Assembly: GCA_030765055.1 (NCBI GenBank)
Contig: CM060952.1
Location: 82,697,630 to 82,761,629 of the forward strand
From: Mantis religiosa
Taxonomy: Eukaryota; Arthropoda; Insecta; Mantodea; Mantidae
Direction: 5' to 3'
Length of the DNA stretch: 64,000 nucleotides
In this document: piece by piece, positions 13,905 to 27,465 of the stretch
Layout: each line of letters opens with the position of its first letter
Position numbering within the stretch: position 1 is the first letter of the stretch
Translations under genes and position numbers: made by a program
The notes under the pieces: model-generated
The model's input: only the letters and a program-made list of their open reading frames with translations
What the model was told of the DNA's origin: nothing
Databases searched by the model: none

Positions 13905-15272
13905 CTGTTATTGGACGACATAAGTACTCGAACGTACCCAATCGAACAGAGAGAAAGGTGGTTGGACGTAACCTACACGTCCCTACCACATAGCAGTTGT
14001 GTTTATGCTATGCCTCGAGACAGTGTGCTCAAAGTTATTCAGCCGATTGTGAACTCACAGGTAATATGGGACGTAAAGGTAAGGAGACAACGTTGAAAAG
14101 AGGAATATCGTGATAAATATGTAAAAACAAAACAGATCTCTCTCTAAAATTGCCAAACCCATTAACAGAAGAAAAACTACAGTGTTCTGCATAATTCAAC
14201 ACTTCAAATAGACAAATAGTGTTGTAAATAATAAAAATGGAGGAAAATAATAAAAATGGTGAAGCAGAATCCGAGAGTCACTGCATCTGAGATTAGAGGA
14301 TGCCTTGAGCAATATTCTGGCACTGTGGTTCACACCAGAAAAGTTGAACAGGTTTTAAATAGTACTGGGTATATGCCCGCATTCCTAGGAAGAAACCATA
14401 TGTTAATATGGTGAATAATAAAAAGCGCATAGAATTTGCTAATCAGTATGTGGTGAAACCAACAGAATTCTGGGATAAGTTTCTCTGGTCGAACGAGAGA
14501 AAATTCTGCTTAGACAAGAGTGATGGACGTCTTAAAGTGTGGAGACTGCCAAATACAGAATGGGAACCTAAGAACATTGTAGCTACAGTAAAACATGGTG
14601 ATGTGATGGTGTGGGGCTGCATAGCTTAATCTGGCTTGGGAAACTGGTGTCCGTAGATGGGATCATGAACAAATTTGAATACAAGAGGATTCTTGAAAAC
14701 AATCTTAAAAAGAGTGCAGAGAAGCTGGGATTATGGCGTGATTATTACTTCCAGCAGGACAATGATCCGAAGCATACTGCTGAAATTGTAAGGCTTTGGA
14801 ACGTGTAAAACACTCCTCACACTTTGAAGACACCGCCCCAATCTCCAGATTTAAATCCTATAGAGAACATCTGGAAGGAACTCGAGGAGCGTGTGAGGAA
14901 GTATCACATCAGAAGCAAGGACCATCTGAAAGAACTTCTTCAAACAAAGTGGAGAAATATGGATTCTGCAGTCACCAAACAACACATACACACAATGCCC
15001 AAACGATTATCAGCAGTAATTTAAGAAAGGCGACGATAACTAAATACCAGCTATTCTCTGTTCGAATACTTATGTATAGATGTAAAGTAACCGTTTTATT
15101 TCTCCTTGTAGTGCTAATTAGTTTCAGTTGCTCTTTATGAATTTATATATTTAATGGAAGACTCAAGTTTACTTTTTATCAGTTGTATTTACGTATACTT
15201 ACCCTGCGTAGCTTTAAAACCATATAAGTAATAAATATGTTGACGTTCGAATACTTATGTCGGCCTCCGTAT
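13905..15272 (+). mobile_element. Tc1-like transposon remnant with terminal inverted repeats
   Basis: The right end carries CGAATACTTATGTCGG and the left end its inverse CGACATAAGTACTCG, giving an element of about 1.37 kb, the normal size for Tc1. Between them on the plus strand lies a disrupted transposase. Target TA duplications are not clear. Confidence 0.75.
14255..15024 (+). pseudogene. Tc1-like transposase pseudogene
   Basis: The frame is readable in pieces. First comes VVHTRKVEQVLNSTGYMPA, then after a frameshift near 14380 RIPRKKPYVNMVNNKKR. The central DDE region follows: FWDKFLWSNERKFCL, VWRLPNTEWEPKNIVATVKH and DVMVWGCIA. A stop at 14627 comes next, then YYFQQDNDPKHTA with the second catalytic Asp, another stop, and SPDLNPIENIWKELEERVRK with the catalytic Glu of the DD34E signature. 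The usual first Asp in the DE(S/T) motif is replaced by Asn (WSNERKF). Two stops, frameshifts and the lost Asp mean it cannot move itself. It sits in intron 4 of the LRR gene, antisense to it. Confidence 0.85.
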
Positions 15273-16544
15273 CTGTCATTTGTGCTTTCTGCGAATTCCA
15301 TTGGCTGAAGCGATGCGTTCATTGGTGCTTAGCACAGGGCTGGGCAGCGCAGCAGTTCCCCTCTCACTCTTACAACAATAATCAGTGCCTTATCTGAGAG
15401 GTTTCTACTAACAAAGATAAATCCATGGTAACGGTTCGAGCAACGGGACTATAGGCCAAACTTGTTATAGAATGTCAACATCTTGCAGGAACACTACAAA
15501 ATTTTTTGCTAAATAAATCCTCCCTTTGGAAACCAAGCTATTTGACATTCTCGTTTTCTATATTTCTCTAAAATTGCAATAAATTTGTTCAAAATACTAT
15601 ATTATGTATCATTCACTGTCCCAAAGCTCTATGTGAAGCAAGTACATATGTTTGGCTTATTTTGATCATCTCTGTAGATAAGAAACTATACCTGACATTC
15701 GCCTACCTACTCGTGAAAACCATGAAAAACTCAAATGAAAGTGAGTGATCTTACATGTTACAGGCAACTTGCTCTCTAAGTTCGTGAGTTTTGTCTTAAG
15801 AAGCTTAATGCCATATTTTCCGAAACACACCAGGTGGTCAGGTTTACAGTACTATAGAATAAGTAAGAAAGTTAACGAATCTGATGATGACCTGATGCAC
15901 TGAATGGACAGCAACAGACAAAACTGAGCAACCGAAGGAAAGGCGTTTTAAAATCTGCCAGCATCAGTTTTGTGTTTTCATAAGCAGTTCGGCAGAGTCA
16001 CAACAAAAAAACTGTGAAAACAAAAGACTGTTTATGCTCGGTGCTATGGAAGCCGGGAGTAAAATGGACGGAATTTTGACAATACTGACCTTTACGCGGT
16101 TGCTCTCTGTTTTGTTTGTGAAATTCAGCTCCGTTTGGATAAACAAAACACGTTCTAAACGCTCTCCCATTTTTACCAGCGATTCTAAACTGCTATATTT
16201 ACTGTCTGCTTTTGAATCAGCTCACAGTAAATTACTCTTAAGGACCAAAAAGATGGCAAAAATTGATAAAAAAATCACATTTTGGTTGCTTTCTGTGGGC
16301 TTATATACCATGATTGTATCACGCAACACAATACAAATACTTCAAACACATTTGTAAAACCTTTACTGGCATTGACATTTCGTCTCATGTGTGCATTTAC
16401 ATTACTTCGCCAACACATTTCTCAACAAAATGTTCTTACGAATGCTTTTTCTTCTATCTATATCGTGTTAATTTAACTTTCTGAAATTCTTTTACTACAT
16501 ATTTCCTTATGAATAGATTTGTAATAGGGGAATACAATATATTT
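15273..16544. other. Intron 4, nothing recognised
   Basis: No gene, transposon end or simple repeat stands out. Short open frames at 16034-16357 lack any recognisable domain. Confidence 0.35.
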
Positions 16545-16925
16545 AACTAAGAGTCGAATTTAGTTAAGAGCTAGTCGCTATCTGATGGCTTTGGAAATCC
16601 ATTTTCCTTGAATGACCAGAGGATAAAAACAGTAATGATGCCACATTTCAGAGAAGTGTAAGTACTAGAGAATTGAAGTTAGAAAGTATATCAAAAAATG
16701 ATTAACTCTGAAAAAATGACATATTTGTGATATTTATATTCTTTTCAGTAATATTTGGTCTATATCTTACGATTTACACTTCTGAAAAATACAGTCATCA
16801 TGAAGAGGACTTCAGAGACTTCGTTTTTTTAAAATCCCTTAAGTTAATGGCAAATTTAATAAAAATTCTTAGGACCATTCTTGAGAAAATCAACATTCTG
16901 AAAGTATTTTTAAAGTAAAGTTAGT
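16545..16925 (+). repeat. Dispersed repeat family X copy
   Basis: This shares ordered blocks with 42610-42960 and 48330-48640: (A/T)AGTCGCTAT(G/C)TGATG, GGAAAT(C/T)C-TTTTC, CAT(G/A)A(C/A)CA, then after about 200 bp GAAGAGGACTTCAGAG. There is no coding potential. The copies look old. Confidence 0.5.
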
Positions 16926-17299
16926 TTAAGTGGGGAGTTTCTTGCAAGACACTAAACCTAAATATGAAGTTCTATATATCGAGATTTAACTGTATTGGAA
17001 CACCACAGTGAAGCGAAAAATTAATAATGAAGTTCTATATTTAACAGACTTTACGTTATTGGGTTACGCGTTAATAGATACACAGTTTTTTCTGAAAGTG
17101 TCTGCTTTACTAACAGCCTCAAAACACGTTTTTCCTATTAAAACTCGGTGTCGAATTCTTATATTTAATATCATTCAAGCTCTAACTAATGTGAGGCAGC
17201 AAAATGTGTTGCATTCATATGACTTTCTCCATTAACTCTTGTACAGCCTATTGTAATAAAAGCTTATTCTTGAGTCTAGGTTCTATTTTTCTCCATGGC

Positions 17300-17570
17300 G
17301 TAACATACAGCCCGCAAGTGAGGCAGAGCCTACCAAATTGACTGCCGGCCTCACACCCACATACAGAAAGCAGAGGTGGGCGATCACTCAACCGATATGG
17401 GAAGGAGATGTGGTCAGCAGTAAGTTAGCTTCGCAGCTCCTTAAATTACTCACGATGCTGAGTGCCACCGGTCCTATACCCGGGGCTTAATCCGCACTGC
17501 AAGGGTATTCTGTGGCAGGGAACCAAATCATAACGTCCTAACCCACTACGCCACTGAGTAGGAATGTGTC
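17300..17570 (-). repeat. Possible tRNA-derived SINE
   Basis: The minus strand reads CAGTGGCGTAGTGGGTTAGG, a good Pol III A box, followed by a weaker B box near GGTTCCCTGCC. Only one copy is seen here, so the assignment is tentative. Confidence 0.4.
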
Positions 17571-17817
17571 TACGTTTTTGTCAATCAAAATGCAATTGAT
17601 AGGTACGGTACCACGTTTTTTTTAACAAAAGACTAATTTTGAGGACTTTTAGGAGAGGTAAAAACTTGTACAATTCACAATGAAATCCCAATAAGTAACT
17701 TTGGGTGTAACACAACACTTCTCACCTACTGTAAATTGGTGGAATATAAAAAAGAGATAATACAAATTGTTTGCCAAAGTTCTTTTGTTTTCTTTCTCAT
17801 GTTACAAATATACTTAC

Positions 17818-17889
17818 AAATGTGTAAGTCCTTCTAAGTAGTCAAACAAAGTGCCAGGCAGGTAGTCTATGTGGTTGTCAAACATGTCC
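17818..17889 (-). CDS. LRR gene, coding exon 4 (one LRR, 72 bp)
   Basis: The second 72-bp exon has acceptor TTTCAG, donor GTAAGT, and phase 2 on both sides. It reads DMFDNHIDYLPGTLFDYLEG then LTHL, again one repeat, with an LPxxLFDxLxxL core typical of extracellular LRRs. The expected Leu at the repeat start comes from the split codon shared with exon 3. It lies alone in otherwise repeat-filled intron sequence. Intron 4 is about 6.4 kb and contains the 1.4-kb TTA array's right flank and the Tc1-like element. Confidence 0.85.
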
Positions 17890-18552
17890 CTGAAACAGAA
17901 ATAGTTCAACGTAAGATTCAAGCATCACAGCGCCAAAAATGTAGAAGCATGTCCGATCTGTGGCTATCTATGAAGTACCCGTAATGTTTGACTTTCAGTA
18001 TAATATACAGAGACACAATACTCACATATTGGAGGTATTTGTGTTTCAGCTGTTCTTTTTGCTATAGAACTAATAAAAATACGTATTTGCAGAAACATTT
18101 TTGATCTGCATGTATAATTCTAAGTAACAAACCTTGAGCTAATGAATTGTTTGTTATCTGAGTGCATCGGAACGCCTAATTGCCTTAGATACTCCAACTT
18201 ATAACTAGTTTCTTTCTCTCACCACTTTCAATTTCCTATCTTACTTTCCTCTCAAAAAACTACGCTTCATGTTTTTCACAATGATGCAATGATTTTAACA
18301 TATATTTTTTGCAAATATTTATTTCTGCGTCATTTGTATAAATGTATTAATATTAAGATTCTATAATTTTTGTATCAGTTGTTACATTACATAACTATAA
18401 AGAAAAATTAAATGTGCGATTTTAAATAGTAATGTATCAAGAATAATCGACAAAATTAAAATTATCAGTTTTGTCAATTTTCGTCAAATGCGGTAAGCAT
18501 TTAAATAGAAACTCAATTTTCAGCATCGAAAATTATTTTCCGTAAAAGTTTG

Positions 18553-18575
18553 GGTGTGTGTGTGTATGTGTGTGT

Positions 18576-18646
<71 letters not shown>
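18553..18646. repeat. (GT)n microsatellite
   Basis: About 45 GT units with two GTAT interruptions at the left end. Confidence 0.95.
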
Positions 18647-18648
<2 letters not shown>

Positions 18649-18649
18649 G

Positions 18650-21580
18650 TGTTTTAGGGCCCGTCGACAACAAGGTCATTTGGGCCGAAAAGTTTGGTAA
18701 ACTGACGTACATGAGTTGTCTCGTTCCGCTAAACCGCTGATATTTTCCTCTGTGAGGTTGCTCTCTTCAGGTAACTTCTGCTCCTAGTCAGCTAGTATCA
18801 GTTTTCCATGTTATCAGCATGAAAATTAATACAGAGATAGAAAAACAAAATGGATGGACGACACTATAATTGAAATGAAATTAGGGGTAATTGAAATATC
18901 GTCGGAAAGAGGAAACGCTAGATCAATACAACGTCCTTCTAGGAAGCGGATAAATTAATTTCATATGAGCTAAATTGAACAAAGGATATGAGAGCCTTCA
19001 TCAGAGAAAGCAACATGAAGATGAAGACAAAAACAGTTTCCCTCTGCATTTTCACGTTATATTGCCTTTATACTTCATTTTGCGTCTGAAAACAAGGAGA
19101 AACCGCCGTAACAGTACTCCAGTAGCGGAATTCGACCATATTCTGGGAGAGGTAAATGGGTGAAGGGTACACAAGGGAATGTCGAACCTCACGTACTGTG
19201 ACCTACCGCGGCTAAGATCTACCAGGAGGAAAGGATGAAGTGAGGTTACCGCAGGACGCAAGTATTGAGAGTTCTCATCCCTGCGTGAACAGCACAAGCT
19301 CATTCGGTTTGGCCCAGGTGACGTGATTTGCCAATCCAGTTGCTAGAAGTATGGTCACGCTACACCTGTTATGGTCCATGACAATATACATCTTCGTACA
19401 AAACTTTTGTTATATTGTATGAACCATGTTCTCTAAACTCATTACTTTATATGATGCAATCCAGCTGTCTCATTTCCTTTGTTATGTGTCAAACTGATTC
19501 TGTTATAAACATATGGGAGGGAAGACAGTGAGAGACAAAGGTACGTTAATGGAATCCAACCTCGGTGAGGAGGCGCTTCAATAAACACCCCTGTATATAC
19601 TTTTTAATACTACTTAGGGAACACCTAGATCTTTAGTGTGTACAGCTCCTGGAGGAGCGGATTATACAAAGAAAAGTATGGACTAGTGGTCGAGGTCCTT
19701 CAGGGAGCCCAAACTCCCCCTCTTAAAAATCCAGGGAGCCACCGCAGTAAACTCTGCGGGTGTTTCTTGAGGCAATATCTGGAGTCTTAAAAGCCCCCTC
19801 CTTTCTCAGGAGGAAGTGGATACAGCACTTACACGTGCCAACACACCGTGCTATTATCTATTCAGACTGGTACTAGAAATTCTTTCAGGCGTCTCTCAAC
19901 TGCCTGGGTGACAAAACCAGACAGACGCACCCAATGCCCAAGGATGTCAGGAAACACCCAACTCAATGCGAACAACTCCCCTACGGGAGGGGTTCGAATG
20001 TTTGACCCAACTACACTTTTAGTGTCTTTAGTAGTACTACAGAAGGTGAAGGGGTCGCAACTCCTCCCCTACAGAATGGACCGCCGAAACCAGCGTACTT
20101 TAGTAACGGAGACGTATGAACTGTAGGAAAAGACAACATAAATGGCAAAGACTTGGAGATTCCCTAACAGTTACTGGCTTGACCACCACCTTGGGAGGCG
20201 CTCGCTCCGACTTGCCGATCTCCAGAAGTGTACTCAGAGGCTACCCATCAGCGGAACCGAAAGCTCGACTCTGGTGGAGAGGGGAATAAGTTTCAGATCG
20301 GAAGCCTCTGCAAAGACATCTTGTGACATAAAAGATGAAGACAAAGTGAGAAGTATAAGTGTGTAGAGTCGCAGTAGGAAACCCCAATGTCAAATTATGC
20401 GGTCACTGGAGATCGAACCCGGGGATTCCTGAACGCGAGCCTCACGTATTACAGAGCACCATCGAATACATTAAGCTACATTTGTAAGGCGGTCAAGAAA
20501 AATGCAGTTTTACAAAATGTTACCTATCTGATGTATGAGTGCAGTTGTTTGTGTAGCATGACTCGGTTTAGAGAAGGCGGGAATATATTACAGTACAGCC
20601 TGACTATCAAAACATCAGAATAGAATACCCAACACTAAGTATATTTTTGTACCTGCTAAATCGATATCGCATGACTTTAAGTATTCTCTGGAATGGTTCC
20701 TCTATCTACAAAAGGGGACTTTTCTTTTAACGGCATTCATAAGTTTGCATACTGTACATAATTAACGTACTCTTCTCTGTTTGTGAAAATTGAGAAAAGC
20801 GCTATACGCACCAGAGACAACAAATTTGAACTTTTTTGGATCAGGACGATATTTCCGAGGTGTTGCAATTTATTTTTCTCCCGTACACTTTGAATTTTGA
20901 ACCTCTTTCACCTACTGCCGTTGGTGTACTATTATTTAATGTAATAATTACATCTTCACGTTTCCTTACTTTACAAAACTGTAACACATTGAATACTAAT
21001 TTTATACTTTGTGAGCATATGACGGAGTTTGATCCAAATCCGTTCACTGTAGAAGACTCAATCGCAGTATTGCCGAACGGTGCGCAAGCTTCCACGGTCG
21101 ACCGTCCACATTCATTATTCAGACAGGTTATAGTTACACGCTGTTTTGTCAACAAAAGTAATCACTCCTCAAAAAAGTTCCTAATTATATGCTACCACAT
21201 CTTAAACTGTCAATTTGTATCTGAAACTTAATGTTCATTCTCTAACTTCCTCAATTCTAGAAATTTCGTTGGCTTTCTATAGCTCTGCGACAACTGAGTT
21301 CCAGGAATAGTTTGACCTAATGAATTTGTTACTAATTTGAAACTTAATGATCTAAGTTATACTGACTTAACTAATTGTTTTCACTCAACACGGGACTTGT
21401 TAATGAGTGCAATTCTCCGATGTAGGTAAGTTCAACTAGTACGCCTTATCTTACGTATTTAACTATTGCATTTATTCATACATGTACCTATCCCTTCTTT
21501 ATAAAACTATTAATGTTACTAGTCAATAATTTTGGTATCAAGGTACTGAAAGGTGATTATCCAACTTACACTACCAGTCT
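18650..21580. other. Intron 3, weak repeats only
   Basis: About 20107-20180 matches 31488-31550 (GACGTATGA-ACTGTAGGAAA, then TTCCCTAAC). It also has an inverted match near 31690-31730, so an unnamed repeat is present. At 20395-20470 the minus strand shows a B-box-like GGGTTCGATCTCC. The open frame 20836-21231 (131 codons, plus strand) has no recognisable domain and no splice or homology support. Confidence 0.4.
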
Positions 21581-21582
21581 GA

Positions 21583-22728
21583 TATACAGGTTGTTTTAAA
21601 ACGACACAGAACGATTATAGCCGTTGAATAGTTTATAACTTAACTAGTCCGAATTTCGATGTTGCAGCTTAGAAATTCTGTTAGGTATAATTTTATGCAG
21701 CATTAAATATTACATGATTTTGTGATTAGGCAGCGCAGGAACCACTGGTGTGCGAACCTCAGAAGTTGTTATTGGGAGGCACCGGCCACAAAAACAAAAA
21801 CATTACCTCTTGCTCTTTATCAGTGACCCTAGCCTACCTTTCAGGTAATGAGGCAAAGGGCAATTATTTGTGCAAAAGTCGACTAATAACTTGGACAGTT
21901 GCAAGGTTGCTCTTCAGTGTAAAACTACACATTCCGTCCTAACAGGGAGGATTTTGCGCTTACTTAGATAGCAAATCCAAGCAATACGAATGCCGAAATG
22001 ACGGATATTGGTTTGATGGATGGAAGAGCTGAAGGTAGTTCAACGAACGCACTAGTTATTTAGTTTCATTAAAAATACGAATTGTAAAAATAGTTACATC
22101 ACTGATAATATTTATTTGTTTAACTTCAGAACAGTTTTTATGATCTTAATTGTATAATACTTTCAACCACTTACTGTCAATATCAACAACTTCCTTTTTA
22201 GCTACAAATGCTTTATTTAGTATTATCAAACATGTGAAATAAAATGCACCTCTCATGTATAAGCCATTTAGTTTTGGTTAATTTATGTACAATTCTTTGA
22301 TGTTGTTTTCTGTTCCGCTTATCATTTAATGCTTCCATCCTCAACCTTGTTAACATTAATTTCCCTCTAAAAGGTATAAGTTGCATATGTCAACCAGCTT
22401 ATTTGCCATCGTGGACTGCTATAACGGAATTTTGGAACGCTCATAATCAATAATTAAACAATGGCTTCTTTATTGCGGTTTCATAAGCCAAAGGAATTCT
22501 TAATAGTAGCAAGCTACTGCGGAGTATGCAGGTATGTTTACAGTTACAGCACGCGGCACGGCATGTGACCTATACCTGCGAACTCCCACAGCATGAGACA
22601 CTGTTACTGCCTAATCCACGCTGATTCTGGAGCATATTTTATGTGACTCTATTGGCGGTAAAAGGTATCTATATATGTCACACTACCTCTATATGTTCGT
22701 TTGGTGTCGTTTTGAGACACTCTGTATA
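21583..22728. mobile_element. Non-coding element with terminal inverted repeats
   Basis: The left end TATACAGGTTGTTTTAAAAC is inverted at the right end as TATACAGAGTGTCTCAAAAC. Both continue with GACAC and AACGA, so about 38 bp match imperfectly. Both ends lie within TATA, which may be the target duplication. The 1.15-kb interior has no transposase. It is therefore probably a non-autonomous DNA transposon. The superfamily is not determined. Confidence 0.55.
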
Positions 22729-22734
22729 ATAGCT

Positions 22735-23170
22735 TGTATCGTATCAACCAACAAACTATATTGTCGATAAAAATGTTAAACCTACCGTATGAAAAAGAAA
22801 GAAAATACCTAAAAGTGTCTGCTAAATTACTTAAAATATGTAGAATTTAGAAGTGCCACTCTCCAGTACATTTAATTTGGTAGAAGAATCAATGAAATTT
22901 GAAATGTTTCGTCAAGGTTTCCTTCAAGTTCTTCGAACGCGCCGATAAGTTATTCCGAGTAAAAGTGCCAAAGTATATATTCCTTACTAATGACTTTAAA
23001 ACCAAATTCTCAGAAATTGTGAACAAACGTGGAGAGAGTCTAATACAAACAAGGAATACAGCCACTGTCTGTTCAGATAGAAGAATAACCGGTTTATGAC
23101 AACTGGGAGACCTGCATCAATTTCTTGTTATGATCATTTGTGTGGAAGTAGTTAAAAAACAGACACTCAC
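22735..23170. other. Intron 3, sequence beside exon 3
   Basis: A short open frame at 22899-23099 has no recognisable domain. No repeat was recognised. Confidence 0.35.
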
Positions 23171-23242
23171 AGTTCCGAGAGATGAACCAATCCCAGGAAG
23201 GCGTCTTTGTGTATGGTCGACAAATAGTTGATACCCAGGTCT
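23171..23242 (-). CDS. LRR gene, coding exon 3 (one LRR, 72 bp)
   Basis: This is an exact 72-bp exon between TTTCAG and GTGAGT, entered and left in phase 2. With the split codon it reads IDLGINYLSTIHKDAFLGL and then VHLSEL, one complete 24-residue repeat of the LxLxxNxLxxIxxxxFxxLxxL type. One exon per repeat in a single phase is the ancestral layout of several animal LRR ectodomains. It means this exon can be skipped or duplicated without a frameshift. Intron 3 is about 5.3 kb. Confidence 0.85.
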
Positions 23243-23574
23243 CTGAAACGAAACACCATCAATATTTTTATGCAACTTTTATTTTCAATTTCTTATATTA
23301 TTTATTTACTCTGGTAGGAATAAAGGCCTTTCTACCATGCAGTGCAGTTCAACATAGTAATAAGACAAAAATACTAGATAAAAAACCTCAGACCTAAATC
23401 AAGAAAAGAACTATAAAATAAAACGCAATATAAACTAATAAAGTATAAACAAAGAATGATACTGGTACTAAAACTAAGAAAAGAACAAAATTTTTCCAAG
23501 ATACTTTTAAGCGGGATATTCATATAAGTAAGCTATAGAAAGTATTGCAATAAAGACGTAAAAGGTTAACTTCT

Positions 23575-24200
23575 AAACTGTTTTATTTATTACTAAATTG
23601 CTAACTTAATGCTAAGGTACAATGAACCTTCCTTTTACACAAATACAACACTTTCAAACGTTTCTGCAATGTTCCTTTAAGTCTCTGTAGCAAGTACCCT
23701 TTGTGTTTTTGAGTCACGCACAGGCCACCTCTAAAACTACGCAAGTCCTATACTCGTATTCACACGTAAACGGCTTCGACAGTTCGGCGATCCCTCACCC
23801 GGAGTCGCACTAACAGACCTGAGAAGTACCTCCTGCCCGTCACACAATCCGCCGACTCCTTATCATGGAGTTTCGAACATATCACACATAACACGAAGCA
23901 CCACACTACTTTCACACTATTCACTCTACAACTAATTTACTCTGGCCAACTCACTCCTGACTACTCTCGGTCTTGCATCGTCTTTTATATATCTAGCGGG
24001 TGTGGTAGATCTTTCTGGAATTGGAAGCCTTTCGAATTACAATCGCGAAAGATATTTTTATATAGGAATAGTGCGATTTGCTTTCTGACATCAGTTGTTC
24101 CTGAATGCATGTTTATTTCTTACGGCAACATGCTTCCTCTTCGAGACGTCAGCCAAAAGCTGACCTTAAGCGCATACTAATTTCTCACGGCAGACTTGCA
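23575..24200 (-). repeat. LTR-like element, family 1 (solo, minus strand)
   Basis: On the minus strand it shows a TATA box (GATATATAAAAG), then GTGTGGTGCTTC, a CCATGATAAGGAGTCGGCGG block, TTAGCATTAAG and a terminal AATAAA. The same blocks occur in order at 40210-40880 and 44665-45215. This is the U3-R-U5 arrangement of an LTR promoter and poly(A) region. No primer-binding site or internal domain adjoins it, so it would be a solo LTR. Confidence 0.55.
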
Positions 24201-24376
24201 CAATCGGATATCCAATATTTCGACATCGAAATTTCACTGAAAATATACTTTTTGAAATTCAGTCCAAAATAAAGTTGTCGATAAACATTCTTTCGAGCTA
24301 GTATACAAACAAATGAATTGCGGCTTCACTTCAAAATTATCTGGATTCAGAGATTTTTCTTTATTTACAATCGTTA

Positions 24377-24378
<2 letters not shown>

Positions 24379-24442
<64 letters not shown>
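24379..24442. repeat. (TA)n microsatellite
   Basis: About 32 TA units, perfect. Confidence 0.95.
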
Positions 24443-24446
<4 letters not shown>

Positions 24447-25744
24447 TATTCTTACGAAACTTATTTTTACACGTGCTTCGTGTTAATTACGTTGCTCCAC
24501 CTCCTTCTTTTTCTGTTTGACTGTTCATGAAGTAAATCCCCTTCACTCAACGACTCGGCGACTAAGTTAATCAAATATTACAGATGTTTGTTTGTGACTG
24601 CCATGAATGGTACATGAATGCGTCATAGCTCCGCGAGCTACGTGGAGGTAAATCTGCCCTTCTCCCCTTCGCTTAAGAGTGATATCACCGATCATAAATA
24701 TTTCTAGGGTCATTCTAGATTTCGCTGTAGTCTAGATATTCTATATGGTTTCCAAGACTTCAAGAAAGAAAACCGAATAGCTACAGCACTTTAAACTGAC
24801 AAAGATATTGACAAGTTCAAGTCAATGACATATGCTACGGAAACGGCTTATGTGTTTTAAATAAAGGTGATGTTTTAAATAACTTATACTTCTGCTGCAG
24901 CATATGTTTGTATATCTCTTTAGGTTAAACACAAAATTTCTTCTGAATGTAGAGGAGTTCACAGGTAATTCCCAGAAAGTTTAGGATGGAATTTTGTCAT
25001 TTAAGTACCTCCAACACATGGAATTTTACACAAAATGACAGTGAACTTAGCTGAGAAAATGAAACAAATCGAAAATCTTACTATTTAAAGGAGAAATTTC
25101 GAGTGGAGGGGTTTTCTCGGAAATCTTGATGTGGTATTTCTGGGAGACACCAAACTTTGTGATGGTGTATAGGACAAGGTCAATTTCAGTAGCTATACAA
25201 CGATGCAGGGGGTCGCTATCCAGCTTTGCTGAAGATTTGCATGAGGTGATCATAGCGTGGGCTTGCTCAAGTTTCGGTAGTATGGATAGTATGCGTTCTG
25301 CGTTTTATGAATTGTTAATTTATATAACGTAACAGTTACTCAGGTTATACTCCCACTGCGTATAGTGAGCTTAATGGTTAAGTATTGCAGAAGTTAACTT
25401 TCGGTATTGCAGTTCCTGATTAAATTGCAAGGTTTTAGAAAGCAGGAGTCACGGGAAATTGATTACATGATTACTGAGCTCTACAAATTAAGTAAATTTA
25501 AAGTGTTATATACTTTGAATGACTTAACATTTATGATATTTGAATAGCCAATGAGTACCAGTTGACAGGATTACTATTTTAAGAGTTTAACTTTACAACT
25601 ATTTATTGTTAATATGTTATCTGATTTATCTGTAGGGCGTGTTACAGATTTATATATCATTATAAATTACACCTTAATATGTATCTACTTCGGTGAGTTA
25701 ATGTTTTCCACTTTCTCTGTTTTCAAACGAAGTAACCACGTATA
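24443..25744. other. Intron 2, nothing recognised
   Basis: A/T-rich intron. Open frames around 25047-25332 overlap on opposite strands and show no known domain. Confidence 0.35.
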
Positions 25745-25960
25745 GGTAAATCATGGATCTCCTGGTCTCCGTCCGTTTGCTCTTAACCATTTAGCTGCTA
25801 GAGACGGACCGGGAGATCCGTGTTTCATATCCCGGCTATGGCATTGGATTTTTCAATCTGACTCTATCTATTCAAATCATTACCTAGACACGGTTAATGT
25901 GAAAGAACGATTAATTCTCATCAAACTAATCACGTAATTTAACATGTGATGTTTTATTTT
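25745..25960. repeat. SINE-2 fragments, head to head
   Basis: The plus strand from about 25795 reads GGGAGATCCGTGTTTCATAT, then CCCGGCTATGGCATTGGATT and a GTGTGAAAGAACGATTAATT-like tail variant, as in the 57.6 and 60.0 kb copies. The minus strand from about 25800 down to 25750 reads the same tRNA-like head again (AGCTAAATGGTTAAGAGC, GGAGACCAGGAGATCCATG). Two partial copies therefore share one head region in opposite directions. Confidence 0.6.
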
Positions 25961-26167
25961 CATGGTCGTAACAGCGCCGCCAAATGAACAACGCATTTAA
26001 GTACAGACTATCCGGTACTCTGTATTCTTAATTTAAGTTTCCATTGATACTAAAGGATGTGTCACTATTTAAAAGGATAAGACCGTAATTCCAGCAAGAT
26101 AGAGCTTCCCACATTGGCACTCATTTGAGGAACCACTTACATAGGGCATATCAGCAAAAATGGAATC

Positions 26168-26425
26168 TCAATGAGGCATAGCCCGCCTCGGTAGGGTAGA
26201 TGGTAGCGTGTCTGCCTCGCGTTCAAGAGGTCCCGAGTTCGAATCTCGGTTAGGGTGAGTTACCTGGGTAAGGCTTTTTCCGGGGTTTTCCCTTATCCTT
26301 AAAGACGAATGTTGGGGAACTCTAAGCTCCATTGACCCTGCACTCATTTGAGCATCATTTCACCCATTTCACTCACCGCCCGATTAGACTTAACGTTGGA
26401 GGACGTAAAATTAAAAAAAAAAAAA
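26168..26425 (+). repeat. SINE-1 copy (tRNA-derived), plus strand
   Basis: This is the best-preserved copy. The A-box region is GGTAGGGTAGATGGTAGCG and the B box GAGTTCGAATCTCGG. The body has TTTTCCGGGGTTTTCCCTTA and TTAACGTTGGAGGACGT, with a 14-A tail. The layout is that of a Pol III-transcribed tRNA-derived SINE moved by a LINE. Other copies are at 33.45, 43.57, 45.99, 48.64, 57.29 and 60.56 kb. Confidence 0.85.
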
Positions 26426-26474
26426 ACAGCAATGAGGCACGGCTCCCTAAATTCCAGATCTTATTCCTCTGTTT

Positions 26475-27465
<991 letters not shown>

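Noticed and set aside
20836..21231. 131-codon plus-strand frame, with a 104-codon frame opposite
   Set aside because: No recognisable domain, no flanking splice or promoter signals, and both strands are open over the same bases, as expected by chance in A/T-rich DNA.
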